Source: JAAFHB01 sp037133495
Lineage (GTDB): Bacteria; Bacteroidota; Bacteroidia; Bacteroidales; Prolixibacteraceae
NCBI GenBank assembly: GCA_037133495.1
Contig: JBAXOA010000009.1
Coordinates: forward strand, 4,698-68,697
DNA length: 64,000 nucleotides
Reading direction: 5' to 3'
Part shown: in pieces, positions 6,878-15,797 of the stretch
Position numbering within the stretch: the first letter of the stretch is position 1
How the letters are laid out: every line of letters begins with the position of its first letter
Notes under the pieces: model-generated
Told to the model about the DNA's origin: nothing
Seen by the model: the letters and a program-made list of their open reading frames with translations, nothing else
Databases searched by the model: none
Program-made: the position numbers and the translations under genes

Positions 6878-7927
6878 ATGGATGAACAATCGCATAAACA
6901 ACCCCGTCGCATACGATATAAAGGCACGCACCCTAAATCCTTTGGCGAAAAATACAAAGAACTGCAACCCGAACAATATGCTGAGGATATCGCCAAAGTA
7001 ATCCTGCAGGGGCGCACACCCGCCGGGATGCATCGTTCAATTTGCATTCGCGAAATAATGGAGTTCCTTCAGATTGTACCAGGTCAGATTGGTCTGGATG
7101 CTACCCTTGGATATGGCGGTCATTCATTGGAAATGCTGAAATATCTGGTTCCGGGAGGCAAACTTTATGCTACCGATGTGGATCCTCTGGAGTTACCGCG
7201 AACCAGGGATCGGCTGGCCTCGTTTGGATATGGACCCGATGTGCTTGTTATAAAGAAAATGAATTTTTCCCAAATCGATCAAATTTCTGCAGAAGCAGGT
7301 CCGCTGAATTTTGTATTGGCAGATTTGGGCGTATCATCAATGCAAATAGATAATCCGGAACGAGGGTTTTCTTTTAAAGTTGAAGGACCTTTAGACCTAA
7401 GGCTCAATCCTAAAACCGGGAAATCTGCCGCAGCCCTTTTAAAATCTTTAACACAGGATGAACTGGAAGAGCTATTGCTTGAAAATGCCGATGAACCTTA
7501 TCACAAAAAGATTGCAAATGCCATTTTTTCAGAAATGACGAAAGGGATAAACATAACAACGACTACACAATTAAAGGCAATAATTGCAGAAGCACTTGAA
7601 TTTCTGGCACCAATTGATCGTAAGGAAGAGATCAGAAAATCATGTCAACGATGTTTTCAGGCATTGCGAATTGAAGTGAATGATGAGTTTGGAGCATTGG
7701 AAAAATTTCTTGAAAAACTTCCTGACGCACTTGCTGCGGGAGGCAGGGTGGCAATACTTTCATTTCATTCGGGAGAAGACCGGCGCGTTAAAAAGTCCTT
7801 TCAAAGACTATACCGCGAAGGTATTTACAGTGAAGTAGCGCCCGATCCGGTCAGACCTTCGGCAGAAGAGTGCAATACAAACCCTCGCGCCCGTTCCGCA
7901 AAGCTACGCTGGGCAATAAAAGCGTGA
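6878..7927 (+). CDS. rsmH: Stand-alone RsmH-like S-adenosylmethionine methyltransferase
   Basis: Methyltransferase of the 16S rRNA (cytosine-1402-N4) family, 349 residues. The SAM-binding motif is GLDATLGYGGHS, followed by DVDP, ADLGVSSMQIDNPERGFSF, FQALRIEVNDEF and ILSFHSGEDRRVKKSF, all family landmarks. Unlike ordinary RsmH it begins with about 50 extra residues (a basic stretch, then HPKSFGEKYKELQPEQY) and is not next to mraZ or ftsL. I recall such extended, stand-alone members in other phyla, so it may be a second, distinct subfamily. A TATTTTTG box at 6865-6872 ends only 5 nt before the ATG, so either the mRNA is nearly leaderless or the box is fortuitous. Confidence 0.88.
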   Translation: MDEQSHKQPRRIRYKGTHPKSFGEKYKELQPEQYAEDIAKVILQGRTPAGMHRSICIREIMEFLQIVPGQIGLDATLGYGGHSLEMLKYLVPGGKLYATDVDPLELPRTRDRLASFGYGPDVLVIKKMNFSQIDQISAEAGPLNFVLADLGVSSMQIDNPERGFSFKVEGPLDLRLNPKTGKSAAALLKSLTQDELEELLLENADEPYHKKIANAIFSEMTKGINITTTTQLKAIIAEALEFLAPIDRKEEIRKSCQRCFQALRIEVNDEFGALEKFLEKLPDALAAGGRVAILSFHSGEDRRVKKSFQRLYREGIYSEVAPDPVRPSAEECNTNPRARSAKLRWAIKA

Positions 7928-7997
7928 ATTAGCAAAACTTATGAGGATATTAACCGTGTATTATCCATAGCCAAAACTGCAACTCGTAAATAACTCA

Positions 7998-8026
7998 TTT
8001 ACAAATCCGAAACATACTTATCTTTG
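7998..8026 (+). promoter_or_regulatory. Bacteroidota-type promoter before the SDR gene
   Basis: TATCTTTG at 8019-8026 matches TAnnTTTG. TTTA at 7998-8001, 17 nt upstream, is a weak -33 element. The start codon follows 25 nt downstream of the box. Confidence 0.5.
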
Positions 8027-8051
8027 TGGCTTAAGAAAGAAGAAATAATTA

Positions 8052-9605
8052 ATGGATAATAGGACAGAACAAAAAGTTAAATTAACTGATTTAGAAATAA
8101 ATAGCTGCATAGCTGTTTTAGAGTATTTACTTCAAAACGGCGATCAATTGATTCAGTTGTCAGAGGAGCAGATTCTTAAACTGATGAAAGCGGCGGGACA
8201 AATTACCAGACCTGACAAGGCAGAAATATATAAGCGGAACAAAAGTGTTAAAGTTGCAAGGAAACAAGCAGAAATTACACATAATCGCAACGCGCGTGCT
8301 GCAACGAGTATCCGAAGTGCCAGGATATCAAGTGTGTTTGAAGCACCAATTCAAATTGCCTTGCCAAATCCTTCGTTAGGAACTGAAAAAGGCTTTCTTA
8401 TTTCCGAACAAAATTGTTATGTCTGCAAAAAGTTATACACAGGAATTCACCATTTCTATGATTCGATGTGTAAAGAGTGTGGCGATTTGAATTATACCAA
8501 ACGGTTTCAGACGTGCGACATGACAGGTCAGGTTGCACTCATCACCGGATCCAGACTTAAAATTGGATATCATGCCACATTGATGATGTTACGCTCGGGT
8601 GCAACTGTTATCGCAACTACCCGTTTCCCTGCCGATTCTGCAATTCGGTTTGCGAAAGAAAAAGATTATTTGGAGTGGAGTCACCGTCTACATATTTACG
8701 GGCTGGATTTAAGGCATATTCCTAGTGTAGAGCTATTTGCCTCGTATGTTGAGCAAAAATATGAAAGGCTTGATATTCTCATTAATAATGCAGCGCAAAC
8801 CGTACGAAGGCCTTCCGGTTTTTATTCCCATTTAATGGCAAATGAGCTGCTTCCGTTTCATCAGCAAACTAAAGATGTTCAGGTGCTGCTCTCACATCAT
8901 CAGCAATGCCTTAAAGAGATTGAAAGTTTTAATGACCAGCAGTCCGAATCACAAAAAGTTTTGCCGGTAACCTGGAACGGTCAAGCACCGGGTATAGGAA
9001 TCAGGGCTTCAGCCCAATTATCACAAGTGCCCTATAAATTTGATAATTCCATCGAAGCGCGGGAGGTTTTTCCGGAAGGGGAATTAGATGCAGATCTTCA
9101 GCAGGTAGATTTGAGAAAAACCAACAGCTGGCGATTAAAGCTCGGACAAATAGAAACGCTGGAGATGGTAGAAGTCCAGCTGGTAAATTCGATTGCACCA
9201 TTCGTCCTTTGTAACTGCCTTACCGCTATGATGAGAAAAGATTATACCGGCAAGAAACATGTTGTAAATGTTTCAGCCATGGAAGGAAAGTTTCATAGTT
9301 TTACCAAAGCAGACAGGCATCCGCATACAAACATGGCAAAAGCATCCCTGAATATGCTGACGCATACTTCAGCCAGCGATCTTGCAAAAGACGGCATTTT
9401 TATGAATGCGGTAGACACAGGTTGGGTTACAGATGAGGATCCGGCTGAATTGGCAAAGCACAAACAACAAGTTCATGATTTTCAACCGCCATTGGATATT
9501 GTTGATGGAGCAGCCCGCGTTTGTGATCCATTTATCGATGGAGCAAATACCGGCAAACATTGGAGCGGAAAATTTCTGAAGGACTATTTTCCAATAAGCT
9601 GGTAA
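8052..9605 (+). CDS. Atypical short-chain dehydrogenase with N-terminal zinc ribbon
   Basis: 517-residue SDR-like protein, twice the usual 250. Residues 1-120 are a Lys/Arg-rich helical region, then CYVCKKL...SMCKECGDL gives a four-Cys zinc-ribbon-like knuckle, then the Rossmann fold begins at QVALITGSRLKIGYHA and continues with DILINNAAQT. A long insertion of about 100 residues separates this from the C-terminal part (NVSAMEGKF, then HPHTNMAKASLNML). In ordinary SDRs the catalytic YxxxK would be here; the Lys is present but the Tyr position is Thr. Either chemistry uses another residue or the protein is not a classic oxidoreductase. I know of similar large SDR proteins but no function for them. 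Confidence 0.83.
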   Translation: MDNRTEQKVKLTDLEINSCIAVLEYLLQNGDQLIQLSEEQILKLMKAAGQITRPDKAEIYKRNKSVKVARKQAEITHNRNARAATSIRSARISSVFEAPIQIALPNPSLGTEKGFLISEQNCYVCKKLYTGIHHFYDSMCKECGDLNYTKRFQTCDMTGQVALITGSRLKIGYHATLMMLRSGATVIATTRFPADSAIRFAKEKDYLEWSHRLHIYGLDLRHIPSVELFASYVEQKYERLDILINNAAQTVRRPSGFYSHLMANELLPFHQQTKDVQVLLSHHQQCLKEIESFNDQQSESQKVLPVTWNGQAPGIGIRASAQLSQVPYKFDNSIEAREVFPEGELDADLQQVDLRKTNSWRLKLGQIETLEMVEVQLVNSIAPFVLCNCLTAMMRKDYTGKKHVVNVSAMEGKFHSFTKADRHPHTNMAKASLNMLTHTSASDLAKDGIFMNAVDTGWVTDEDPAELAKHKQQVHDFQPPLDIVDGAARVCDPFIDGANTGKHWSGKFLKDYFPISW

Positions 9606-9676
9606 TGAATGCTTTTCCTTACAGACCTGTGAACAGGCAAAAAGTAATTGCCAATTACAAACATTCAATTTATTTA

Positions 9677-9737
9677 GATCCTATTCAAATAAAAATGAAA
9701 GTCAAAATTGCGGCAATAAATCTTTCCGATTACTTAA
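9677..9737 (+). repeat. R2 dispersed repeat, copy 2
   Basis: 61 bp, the closest to the apparent consensus of the three copies. Its internal ATG opens a frame of 23 codons. It lies between the SDR and pirin genes, 78 bp before the pirin start and in the same orientation, as copy 1 is to its downstream gene. Confidence 0.85.
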
Positions 9738-9815
9738 GCAATCTGCTTTCAAGGCAATTAATGTGATATATTTACAGTTCATCAGATATTTGCCATTCAA
9801 AACCAAGAACAGCAT

Positions 9816-10832
9816 ATGCAAAACAAACCCATAATCAGTGTAGAACCCCTGGGGTTTATGTGGCCGGTAACAAATCCATTTCTTTTTTGTGCTCATCACC
9901 TTGACTACTATCCAAAAGGAAATGAAGAAATGGGACCAGCAGCGTCACTTAAAGGACGCGAAATCGGACATGATTTTACCCTTAAAGATGGTTGGCGTAT
10001 GTATCACGGGAATTCAATTCCAGGATTTCCGGTACACCCCCACCGCGGCTTCGAAACGATTACCATCGTAATTACCGGACTGGTAGATCATTCCGACTCT
10101 CATGGTCAGGCTGGCAGATATGGCAGTGGCGATGTGCAATGGATGACTGCCGGTGCAGGACTTCAGCACAGCGAAATGTTCCCATTGTTGAACCAGGAAG
10201 CTGAAAATCCGGCAGAATTATTTCAGGTTTGGCTGAACCTTCCAAAAGCGAAAAAATTCGCGGAACCTTATTTTAAAATGCTTTGGGCCGAAAATATCCC
10301 TGTCCATAAAATAACAGACGAAAAAGGTAATTCTATCGAAATAAATGTAATTGCGGGAGGCATCAACGGAACTACAGCTCTCCTTCCAGCCCCGGACTCA
10401 TGGGCTGCTGATCCCGAAAATGAGGTGGCAGTTTGGACGATTAAAATGGATGCCAATACGAAATGGATTTTGCCTGCAACAAACAAATCCATCAATCGGA
10501 CAATCTATTTCTACATCGGTTCTTCAATGAAAATTAATGACCTGTCAATCAGTGCTGATCAATCGGTTAAACTGGAATCAGACTGTGAACTGGCGATAGA
10601 AAACGGGGATGCAGAGGGTTATCTGCTTCTTCTGCAGGGAAAGCCGATTGACGAACCGGTAGTACAATATGGACCATTTGTAATGAATACACAAGAAGAA
10701 ATTCAACAGGCAATATCCGACTTCCGAACCACTGAATTTGGAGGCTGGCCATGGCCACGGCGCGACCAGGTTCATCCTCGTTCAAGAGGTCGTTTTGCCA
10801 GGTATAAAGATGGTGCCGAGGAGATCCGATAA
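9816..10832 (+). CDS. Pirin family protein
   Basis: Bicupin of the pirin family, 338 residues, cytosolic. The iron-binding residues are visible in the N-terminal cupin: PVHPHRGFETIT, DHSDSHG and LQHSEMF (three His and one Glu). The C-terminal cupin starts near residue 200. Some pirins are quercetinases, others regulators; the sequence does not decide. The ending AGRYKDGAEEIR is polar and ordinary. It is a single gene, followed by a hairpin at 10878-10903 that may end its transcript. Confidence 0.93.
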   Translation: MQNKPIISVEPLGFMWPVTNPFLFCAHHLDYYPKGNEEMGPAASLKGREIGHDFTLKDGWRMYHGNSIPGFPVHPHRGFETITIVITGLVDHSDSHGQAGRYGSGDVQWMTAGAGLQHSEMFPLLNQEAENPAELFQVWLNLPKAKKFAEPYFKMLWAENIPVHKITDEKGNSIEINVIAGGINGTTALLPAPDSWAADPENEVAVWTIKMDANTKWILPATNKSINRTIYFYIGSSMKINDLSISADQSVKLESDCELAIENGDAEGYLLLLQGKPIDEPVVQYGPFVMNTQEEIQQAISDFRTTEFGGWPWPRRDQVHPRSRGRFARYKDGAEEIR

Positions 10833-10877
10833 GTCAAAAGTTCTAAATAATAATCGGAAATTTCAAATACTTATTAA

Positions 10878-10913
10878 ATTTACTTGGCAGTAGCCAAGTA
10901 AATCTTATTTTTG
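10878..10913 (+). promoter_or_regulatory. Palindrome overlapping a promoter before the catabolic block
   Basis: An 11-bp inverted repeat (arms 10878-10888 and 10893-10903, loop AGTA; arm core TTTACTTGGC) is followed by TCTTATTTTT, so it could be a terminator for the pirin gene. It also overlaps a promoter for the next gene: TTG at 10884-10886, 19 nt, then TATTTTTG at 10906-10913. The position over the -33 box suits an operator of the catabolic block. Confidence 0.6.
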
Positions 10914-10954
10914 CTCTGCAATACTAGAATTACCAAACAAATCAATCAAATAAT

Positions 10955-12226
10955 ATGGACATGAAATCCCCGAATCGCAGAACTTTCCTTAAAGCATCGG
11001 TGGCTGCAGCAGCCGGAATGATGATTATCCCGCGGCATGTATTAGGAGGCCCGGGCTTTGTTGCTCCAAGTGATCAACTGACAAAAGCTATTATCGGGAC
11101 CGGCGGCATGGGTCGCGGTCATATCCCTTATGAAGGGACTAAGGTAATAGCGATTTGCGATGTTGACCGCAAACATCTGGAATTGGCTCAGTCACTGATT
11201 CCTAATTCAGTTCAGACTTTCCACGATTACCGTGAGTTGTTGCTCCGCCCCGACATCGACATTGTACATATTGCTACTCCGCCGCATTGGCACGGATTAA
11301 TGGCAATTGAAGCAGCACGCGCCGGAAAAGATATCTGGTGCGAAAAACCAATGACCCGAACTATTGGTGAAGGCATGAAGGTAGTTGAAGAGGTCAATAA
11401 ACATGGCCGGATGTTTCGTTTGAATACGTGGTTCAGATTTAAGGATAATTTTTATGGTCTTGGAACAGAAGTTAAACCGCTAAAAAAAGTAATTGAAAGT
11501 GGTATCCTTGGATGGCCATTGAAAGTTACGGTAAGTGGAATTACAGGATTCGACTGGAAATTTTACTGGCGTGGAGAGACCAATCTCGCATCGCAACCGG
11601 TTCCTGAAGAACTGGATTACGATTTTTGGTTAGGTCCTGCACCTTATCGCCCGTATAATGTAGAACGCGTTCATTCCAAATTCCGTGGTTACTGGGATTA
11701 CGATGGTGGTGGTCTTGGAGATATGGGACAACATTACCTCGATCCTGTTCAATACCTTTTGGGAAAAGACCACACGAGTCCAATAAAAGTCGAGGTAGAT
11801 GCTCCGCAGCAACACGAAGATGCCGTTGGAACATGGCGCAGAGTAGAATACACCTATGCTGACGGCTGTAAAATCATCCTTGACGGAGAAAATAAAGATA
11901 AAAATGCGGCTTATATCGAAGGGCCAAACGGTAAGATATTCAAAGGTTTTGAATCCGATATTCCGAATCTTAAACAATTCATCGAAACGCTGCCTGATCC
12001 TGAGCCACGAGTTACTACCTTCTCGGAATCGGTAAGAACACGTCAGAAATTTGCATTGAACGAAATGAACGGCCACCGTTCGTGTACCTTGGTAAACATG
12101 GGGATTCTAGCCGTAAGATTGGGAAGAACGCTTAATTTCGATCCTGACAAACAAGAGTTTATCAACGATGAAGCAGCTAACCGGTTAATCCATCAACCCA
12201 TGCGGGCTCCCTGGACAACTATTTAA
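10955..12226 (+). CDS. Gfo/Idh/MocA family oxidoreductase, Tat-exported
   Basis: NAD(P)-dependent sugar oxidoreductase family, 423 residues. The N-terminus NRRTFLKASVAAAAG is a twin-arginine signal, so it probably works in the periplasm with a tightly bound cofactor. The Rossmann motif GTGGMGRGH, the DVD stretch after strand two and the EKPMTRTIGEG block are typical of the family. In Bacteroidota such proteins next to DUF1080 proteins carry out 3-oxidation of glycosides. It lies 25 bp upstream of exactly such a DUF1080 gene and opens the block to 20.9 kb; that pathway role is inferred from context. Confidence 0.9.
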   Translation: MDMKSPNRRTFLKASVAAAAGMMIIPRHVLGGPGFVAPSDQLTKAIIGTGGMGRGHIPYEGTKVIAICDVDRKHLELAQSLIPNSVQTFHDYRELLLRPDIDIVHIATPPHWHGLMAIEAARAGKDIWCEKPMTRTIGEGMKVVEEVNKHGRMFRLNTWFRFKDNFYGLGTEVKPLKKVIESGILGWPLKVTVSGITGFDWKFYWRGETNLASQPVPEELDYDFWLGPAPYRPYNVERVHSKFRGYWDYDGGGLGDMGQHYLDPVQYLLGKDHTSPIKVEVDAPQQHEDAVGTWRRVEYTYADGCKIILDGENKDKNAAYIEGPNGKIFKGFESDIPNLKQFIETLPDPEPRVTTFSESVRTRQKFALNEMNGHRSCTLVNMGILAVRLGRTLNFDPDKQEFINDEAANRLIHQPMRAPWTTI

Positions 12227-12251
12227 TTTTCAATTTAAAAACATTAGTCTG

Positions 12252-15200
12252 ATGAATAAGATATTTAATTTACTTTTTATTGCACTGGTTCTTTTGCTGA
12301 TTGCTCCTACCCTGCCGGCTCAGGAAAACAGGACGCTTACCACAAAAATTGCTGATTTACTAGCACAGATGCCGGCTAATAACCTTCAGCAAAGGGATAA
12401 ACTGGCAGAGGAACTCATCTCCATGGGAGATGATGGATTTCAAAAAATAGCTGAAAAGATGGTTCCAAGCGGAAAAGGTGACAACACTGCTGTCGTATTC
12501 GCCATCAATGGATTAACCCGCTATGTGAGTCAGCCTGGCAAAGAAGAAAAACGGGCATTCGCTGAAAATTGCTATATTCATGCCTTGGCTAACGCGCCGG
12601 GTGCTGAAATCAAAAGCTTTTTCATGCGCCAATTGAAATTAGCAGGTAAAGATAAAGCCGCAACTGCCGTTGCTCCATATTTAAAAGACAGTGAATTATG
12701 CGAACCGGCAACTTTTGTACTTATTTCAGTTAAGAGTGAAGCCGCTCAGAATGAACTGTTAAAAGCTTTGCCAAGCGCAGATAGTAAGGCTTTGGTTACA
12801 ATTACACGCGCTCTTGGACAACTTCGGGTCAAGGCAGCCAATGGTGCTATTTTGAAAAATCTGAATTCCAAAGATCAAAATCTCAAAAAGGTATCCCTTG
12901 CAGCAGTAGCAGCTATTGGGGCAGCAGAATCCTACCAGCCTTTATTTGATGAAGCACAAAAAGCAGGATTCGTTTATGAACCATCAAATGCGACCTCGGC
13001 TTTCGTGAGTTATTCTCAACAGCTTGGCGAGAATGGTGATCTTGCTCTCTGTGCAAAAGCTTGCGACCAGATTATTGCGATTTGCAAATCACCGGCTCAA
13101 TTGCATAACCAATCATCCGCACTTGCCATATACAACCGTTTTTTCGAAAAAGAAGCACAACCCAAACTGGAGAAAGCTTTTGATAACAGCGATAAAGCAT
13201 TCAGATTTTCCGTATTAAATCTAGTCGAAAAAAGTCAGACAGCCTCTGTTAAACAATGGGTTGCCAAAGCTAAAAAGGCACAACCGGAAGAAAAAGCAGA
13301 GATTATTACGATGTTAGGGAAAAAAGGTGACCTCTCGGCTGCCGATTTTATTCAGAAACAATTTGAAAATAAGTCATCTGCAGTGAGTGAAGCGGCAATT
13401 TGTGCTTATGCAAAACTCAAAGAGAAAGCTGCCATCCCGGAACTTACATCACTGTTAAAAAAAGGAATTCAACCTGCAACTACTGCAAAATGTTTAATGT
13501 CTCTTGTCGACGAAAAAGATTTGGATCCCATAGCTTCAATACTTGAAAGCGCACCTGAAAGCATTAAAAATGAAATAATTGCTATTATTGGAGCTAAGGC
13601 AGGCAGACGTTATTTTGATCAGGTTTATAGTTATACAGGCAGCGCGAATCCGGCTGTCAGGAGTGCTGCTTTTTCAGCTATGAAAAATATTGGTGCACCA
13701 AAAGATATCGACAAGTTACTGAAACTGCTGTTCGCAGCAGATGACGATGTTAAAATTAAGAATATTCAAGACGCTCTTGTGAATGCTGCAGCTACCATTA
13801 AAGGAGAATCAGAACAAGTAGCACCTTTGCTGGCACAATTGGGAAAAGCACCTAAAAAGGGACGAATACTTGAAGTATTACCGCGTTTAGGTGGTAAGGA
13901 AGCATTGAAAGCCGTTACAGGATTTATTAATTCTTCAGACCAGGCAGAAAAAGAAGCTGCCTTTAATGCATTGATCACCTGGAAAGACCACACTGCCGCA
14001 CCTTACCTTTATGAAATCAGTAAAACAGTTACCGGCGACAAAAAATCAAGTGCGATTAAAGGATTTGTTCGTCAGATCAAGGGTTCATCCTTGCCTGATG
14101 ATCAAAAATTACTGCAGTACCGGAAAATACTTGGCAATACAACTGACAAAAAGGATAAAGTACTCATTATTGAATCGATAGGACAGGTCAAAACATTTTT
14201 GGCTCTGGTTACAACTGTCTCTTTTCTTGATGACGCCGACTTAAAGGCTGATGCAGCTCAATCAATTATGGGAATTGTACTCCCTTCCCAGGGACAAAAA
14301 GGTTTGTCGGGAATTGTAGTTCGTGATGCATTAAACAAAGCTATTGAGAATCTTTCCGGCAGCGAAAGTGACTATGATAAAGCCAGAATCCGGAAGTACC
14401 TGGATGAGATGTCCTACGAAGACGGTCTCATTCCGATGTTCAACGGAAAGGATCTAACAGGATGGCAGGCATTAGTGGGCAATCCTGTCATACGGCAAAA
14501 AATGGATCCCAAAGAACTCGCAAAAAAACAAACAGAAGCAAACCTTAAATTAGCCAACAACTGGGTAGCAAAAGATGGCTGTATCGTTTTTAACGGAGCC
14601 GGAGATAATCTTTGCTCTGTAAAACAGTATGGCGATTTTGAGATGGTTGTTGACTGGAGAATTACGAAAAAAGGAGACAGCGGTATTTATCTCAGAGGAT
14701 CTCCACAGATTCAGATATGGGATACATCGCGTGTTGAAGTAGGTGCACAAGTAGGTTCAGGTGGCTTATACAACAATCAGAAAAATCAAAAAAACCCTCT
14801 GAAAGTGGCTGATAATCCTGTAGGGGAATGGAATACTTTCCGTGTGAAAATGATTGGTGAATTCGTCACAGTCTATTTAAACGGTGTCCTGGTTGTTGAT
14901 AATGTGAAACTTGAAAATTACTGGGACCGCAGCATTCCTATATTCCCAAAGGAATCGATTGAATTACAAGCACATGGCACCGATCTTGCGTTTCGTAACA
15001 TCTATGTTCAGGAATTGAATAACAACGCCTACACTGTTCCTGCGGACGAGGCTAAAGAGGGTTTTAAACCTTTATTCAACGGCCTTAACTTTGAAGGCTG
15101 GACGGGTAACCTGATCGATTATCATGCTGAAAACGGAGAGATTGTTCTCCATCTCGATAACGGACCGTCTCATGGCAATATCTTTACTGCAGATGAGTAC

Positions 15201-15650
15201 AGCGATTTTATCTATCGTTTTGAATTCCAGCTAACGCCTGCCGCAAACAACGGTCTGGGCATTCGTGCCCCACTCGAAGGAGATGCAGCATACCAAGGCA
15301 TGGAGCTACAGATTCTGGACAATGAAGATCCTGTTTATGCACAATTGGCACCATATCAGTACCACGGCTCAGTTTATGGTATCATTCCCGCCAAACGGGG
15401 TTATCTTAAACCTTTGGGACAGTGGAACTATCAGGAAGTAATTGCCAAAGGTTCTCATATCAAAGTAACCTTGAACGGAACTGTAATTCTTGACGGTGAC
15501 CTGAAAGAAGCTCTTAAAAATGGCAACGGTCCTTTAGACCATAAAGAACATCCTGGTGTATTGCGCCAGAAAGGTCATATCGGATTTCTTGGCCATGGCT
15601 CTGTTGTAAAGTTCAGAAATATCAGATTAAAAGATATCAGTAAAAAATAG
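12252..15650 (+). CDS. HEAT-repeat protein with two DUF1080 (3-keto-disaccharide hydrolase) domains
   Basis: Secreted or periplasmic protein of 1132 residues. The signal peptide ends near LPAQ (residue 24). Residues about 30-710 are helical HEAT-like repeats, visible as recurring short Ala/Lys/Leu-rich helix pairs. Two DUF1080 lectin-like domains follow: the first starts at LIPMFNGKDLTGW (about 725), the second at FKPLFNGLNFEGW (about 940), each ending with a FRNI-type strand (LAFRNIYVQEL, VKFRNIRLKDI). The family hydrolyses 3-keto-glycosides, the product expected from the upstream oxidoreductase. The HEAT part probably acts as scaffold. Two domains in one chain may differ in specificity; this is inference. 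Confidence 0.9.
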   Translation: MNKIFNLLFIALVLLLIAPTLPAQENRTLTTKIADLLAQMPANNLQQRDKLAEELISMGDDGFQKIAEKMVPSGKGDNTAVVFAINGLTRYVSQPGKEEKRAFAENCYIHALANAPGAEIKSFFMRQLKLAGKDKAATAVAPYLKDSELCEPATFVLISVKSEAAQNELLKALPSADSKALVTITRALGQLRVKAANGAILKNLNSKDQNLKKVSLAAVAAIGAAESYQPLFDEAQKAGFVYEPSNATSAFVSYSQQLGENGDLALCAKACDQIIAICKSPAQLHNQSSALAIYNRFFEKEAQPKLEKAFDNSDKAFRFSVLNLVEKSQTASVKQWVAKAKKAQPEEKAEIITMLGKKGDLSAADFIQKQFENKSSAVSEAAICAYAKLKEKAAIPELTSLLKKGIQPATTAKCLMSLVDEKDLDPIASILESAPESIKNEIIAIIGAKAGRRYFDQVYSYTGSANPAVRSAAFSAMKNIGAPKDIDKLLKLLFAADDDVKIKNIQDALVNAAATIKGESEQVAPLLAQLGKAPKKGRILEVLPRLGGKEALKAVTGFINSSDQAEKEAAFNALITWKDHTAAPYLYEISKTVTGDKKSSAIKGFVRQIKGSSLPDDQKLLQYRKILGNTTDKKDKVLIIESIGQVKTFLALVTTVSFLDDADLKADAAQSIMGIVLPSQGQKGLSGIVVRDALNKAIENLSGSESDYDKARIRKYLDEMSYEDGLIPMFNGKDLTGWQALVGNPVIRQKMDPKELAKKQTEANLKLANNWVAKDGCIVFNGAGDNLCSVKQYGDFEMVVDWRITKKGDSGIYLRGSPQIQIWDTSRVEVGAQVGSGGLYNNQKNQKNPLKVADNPVGEWNTFRVKMIGEFVTVYLNGVLVVDNVKLENYWDRSIPIFPKESIELQAHGTDLAFRNIYVQELNNNAYTVPADEAKEGFKPLFNGLNFEGWTGNLIDYHAENGEIVLHLDNGPSHGNIFTADEYSDFIYRFEFQLTPAANNGLGIRAPLEGDAAYQGMELQILDNEDPVYAQLAPYQYHGSVYGIIPAKRGYLKPLGQWNYQEVIAKGSHIKVTLNGTVILDGDLKEALKNGNGPLDHKEHPGVLRQKGHIGFLGHGSVVKFRNIRLKDISKK

Positions 15651-15707
15651 TTTTGTATATTTGTGATGCCTTGTCTGACAACAAATTAACAATAAGGCAC
15701 TTATCAT

Positions 15708-15758
15708 CTAAGCCACTATTTTCAGTTCACGCTACTGAAAGAGTGGCTTAGTTTGATT
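15708..15758 (+). terminator. Long hairpin after the DUF1080 gene
   Basis: CTAAGCCACT (15708-15717) pairs with AGTGGCTTAG (15742-15751), and inside it TTTCAGT pairs with ACTGAAA, giving a stem of 17 pairs with a small internal loop. The following TTTGATTG is a poor U-tract, so it may be a leaky terminator or an mRNA-stabilising hairpin inside a longer operon. Confidence 0.55.
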
Positions 15759-15797
15759 GAATAAATAATGATTTTAAACTCACAATAAATTAGAAAG

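Noticed and set aside
15656..15663. TATATTTG as promoter of the DUF5009 gene
   Set aside because: No -33 element, over 130 nt before the start and upstream of a strong hairpin at 15708-15751.
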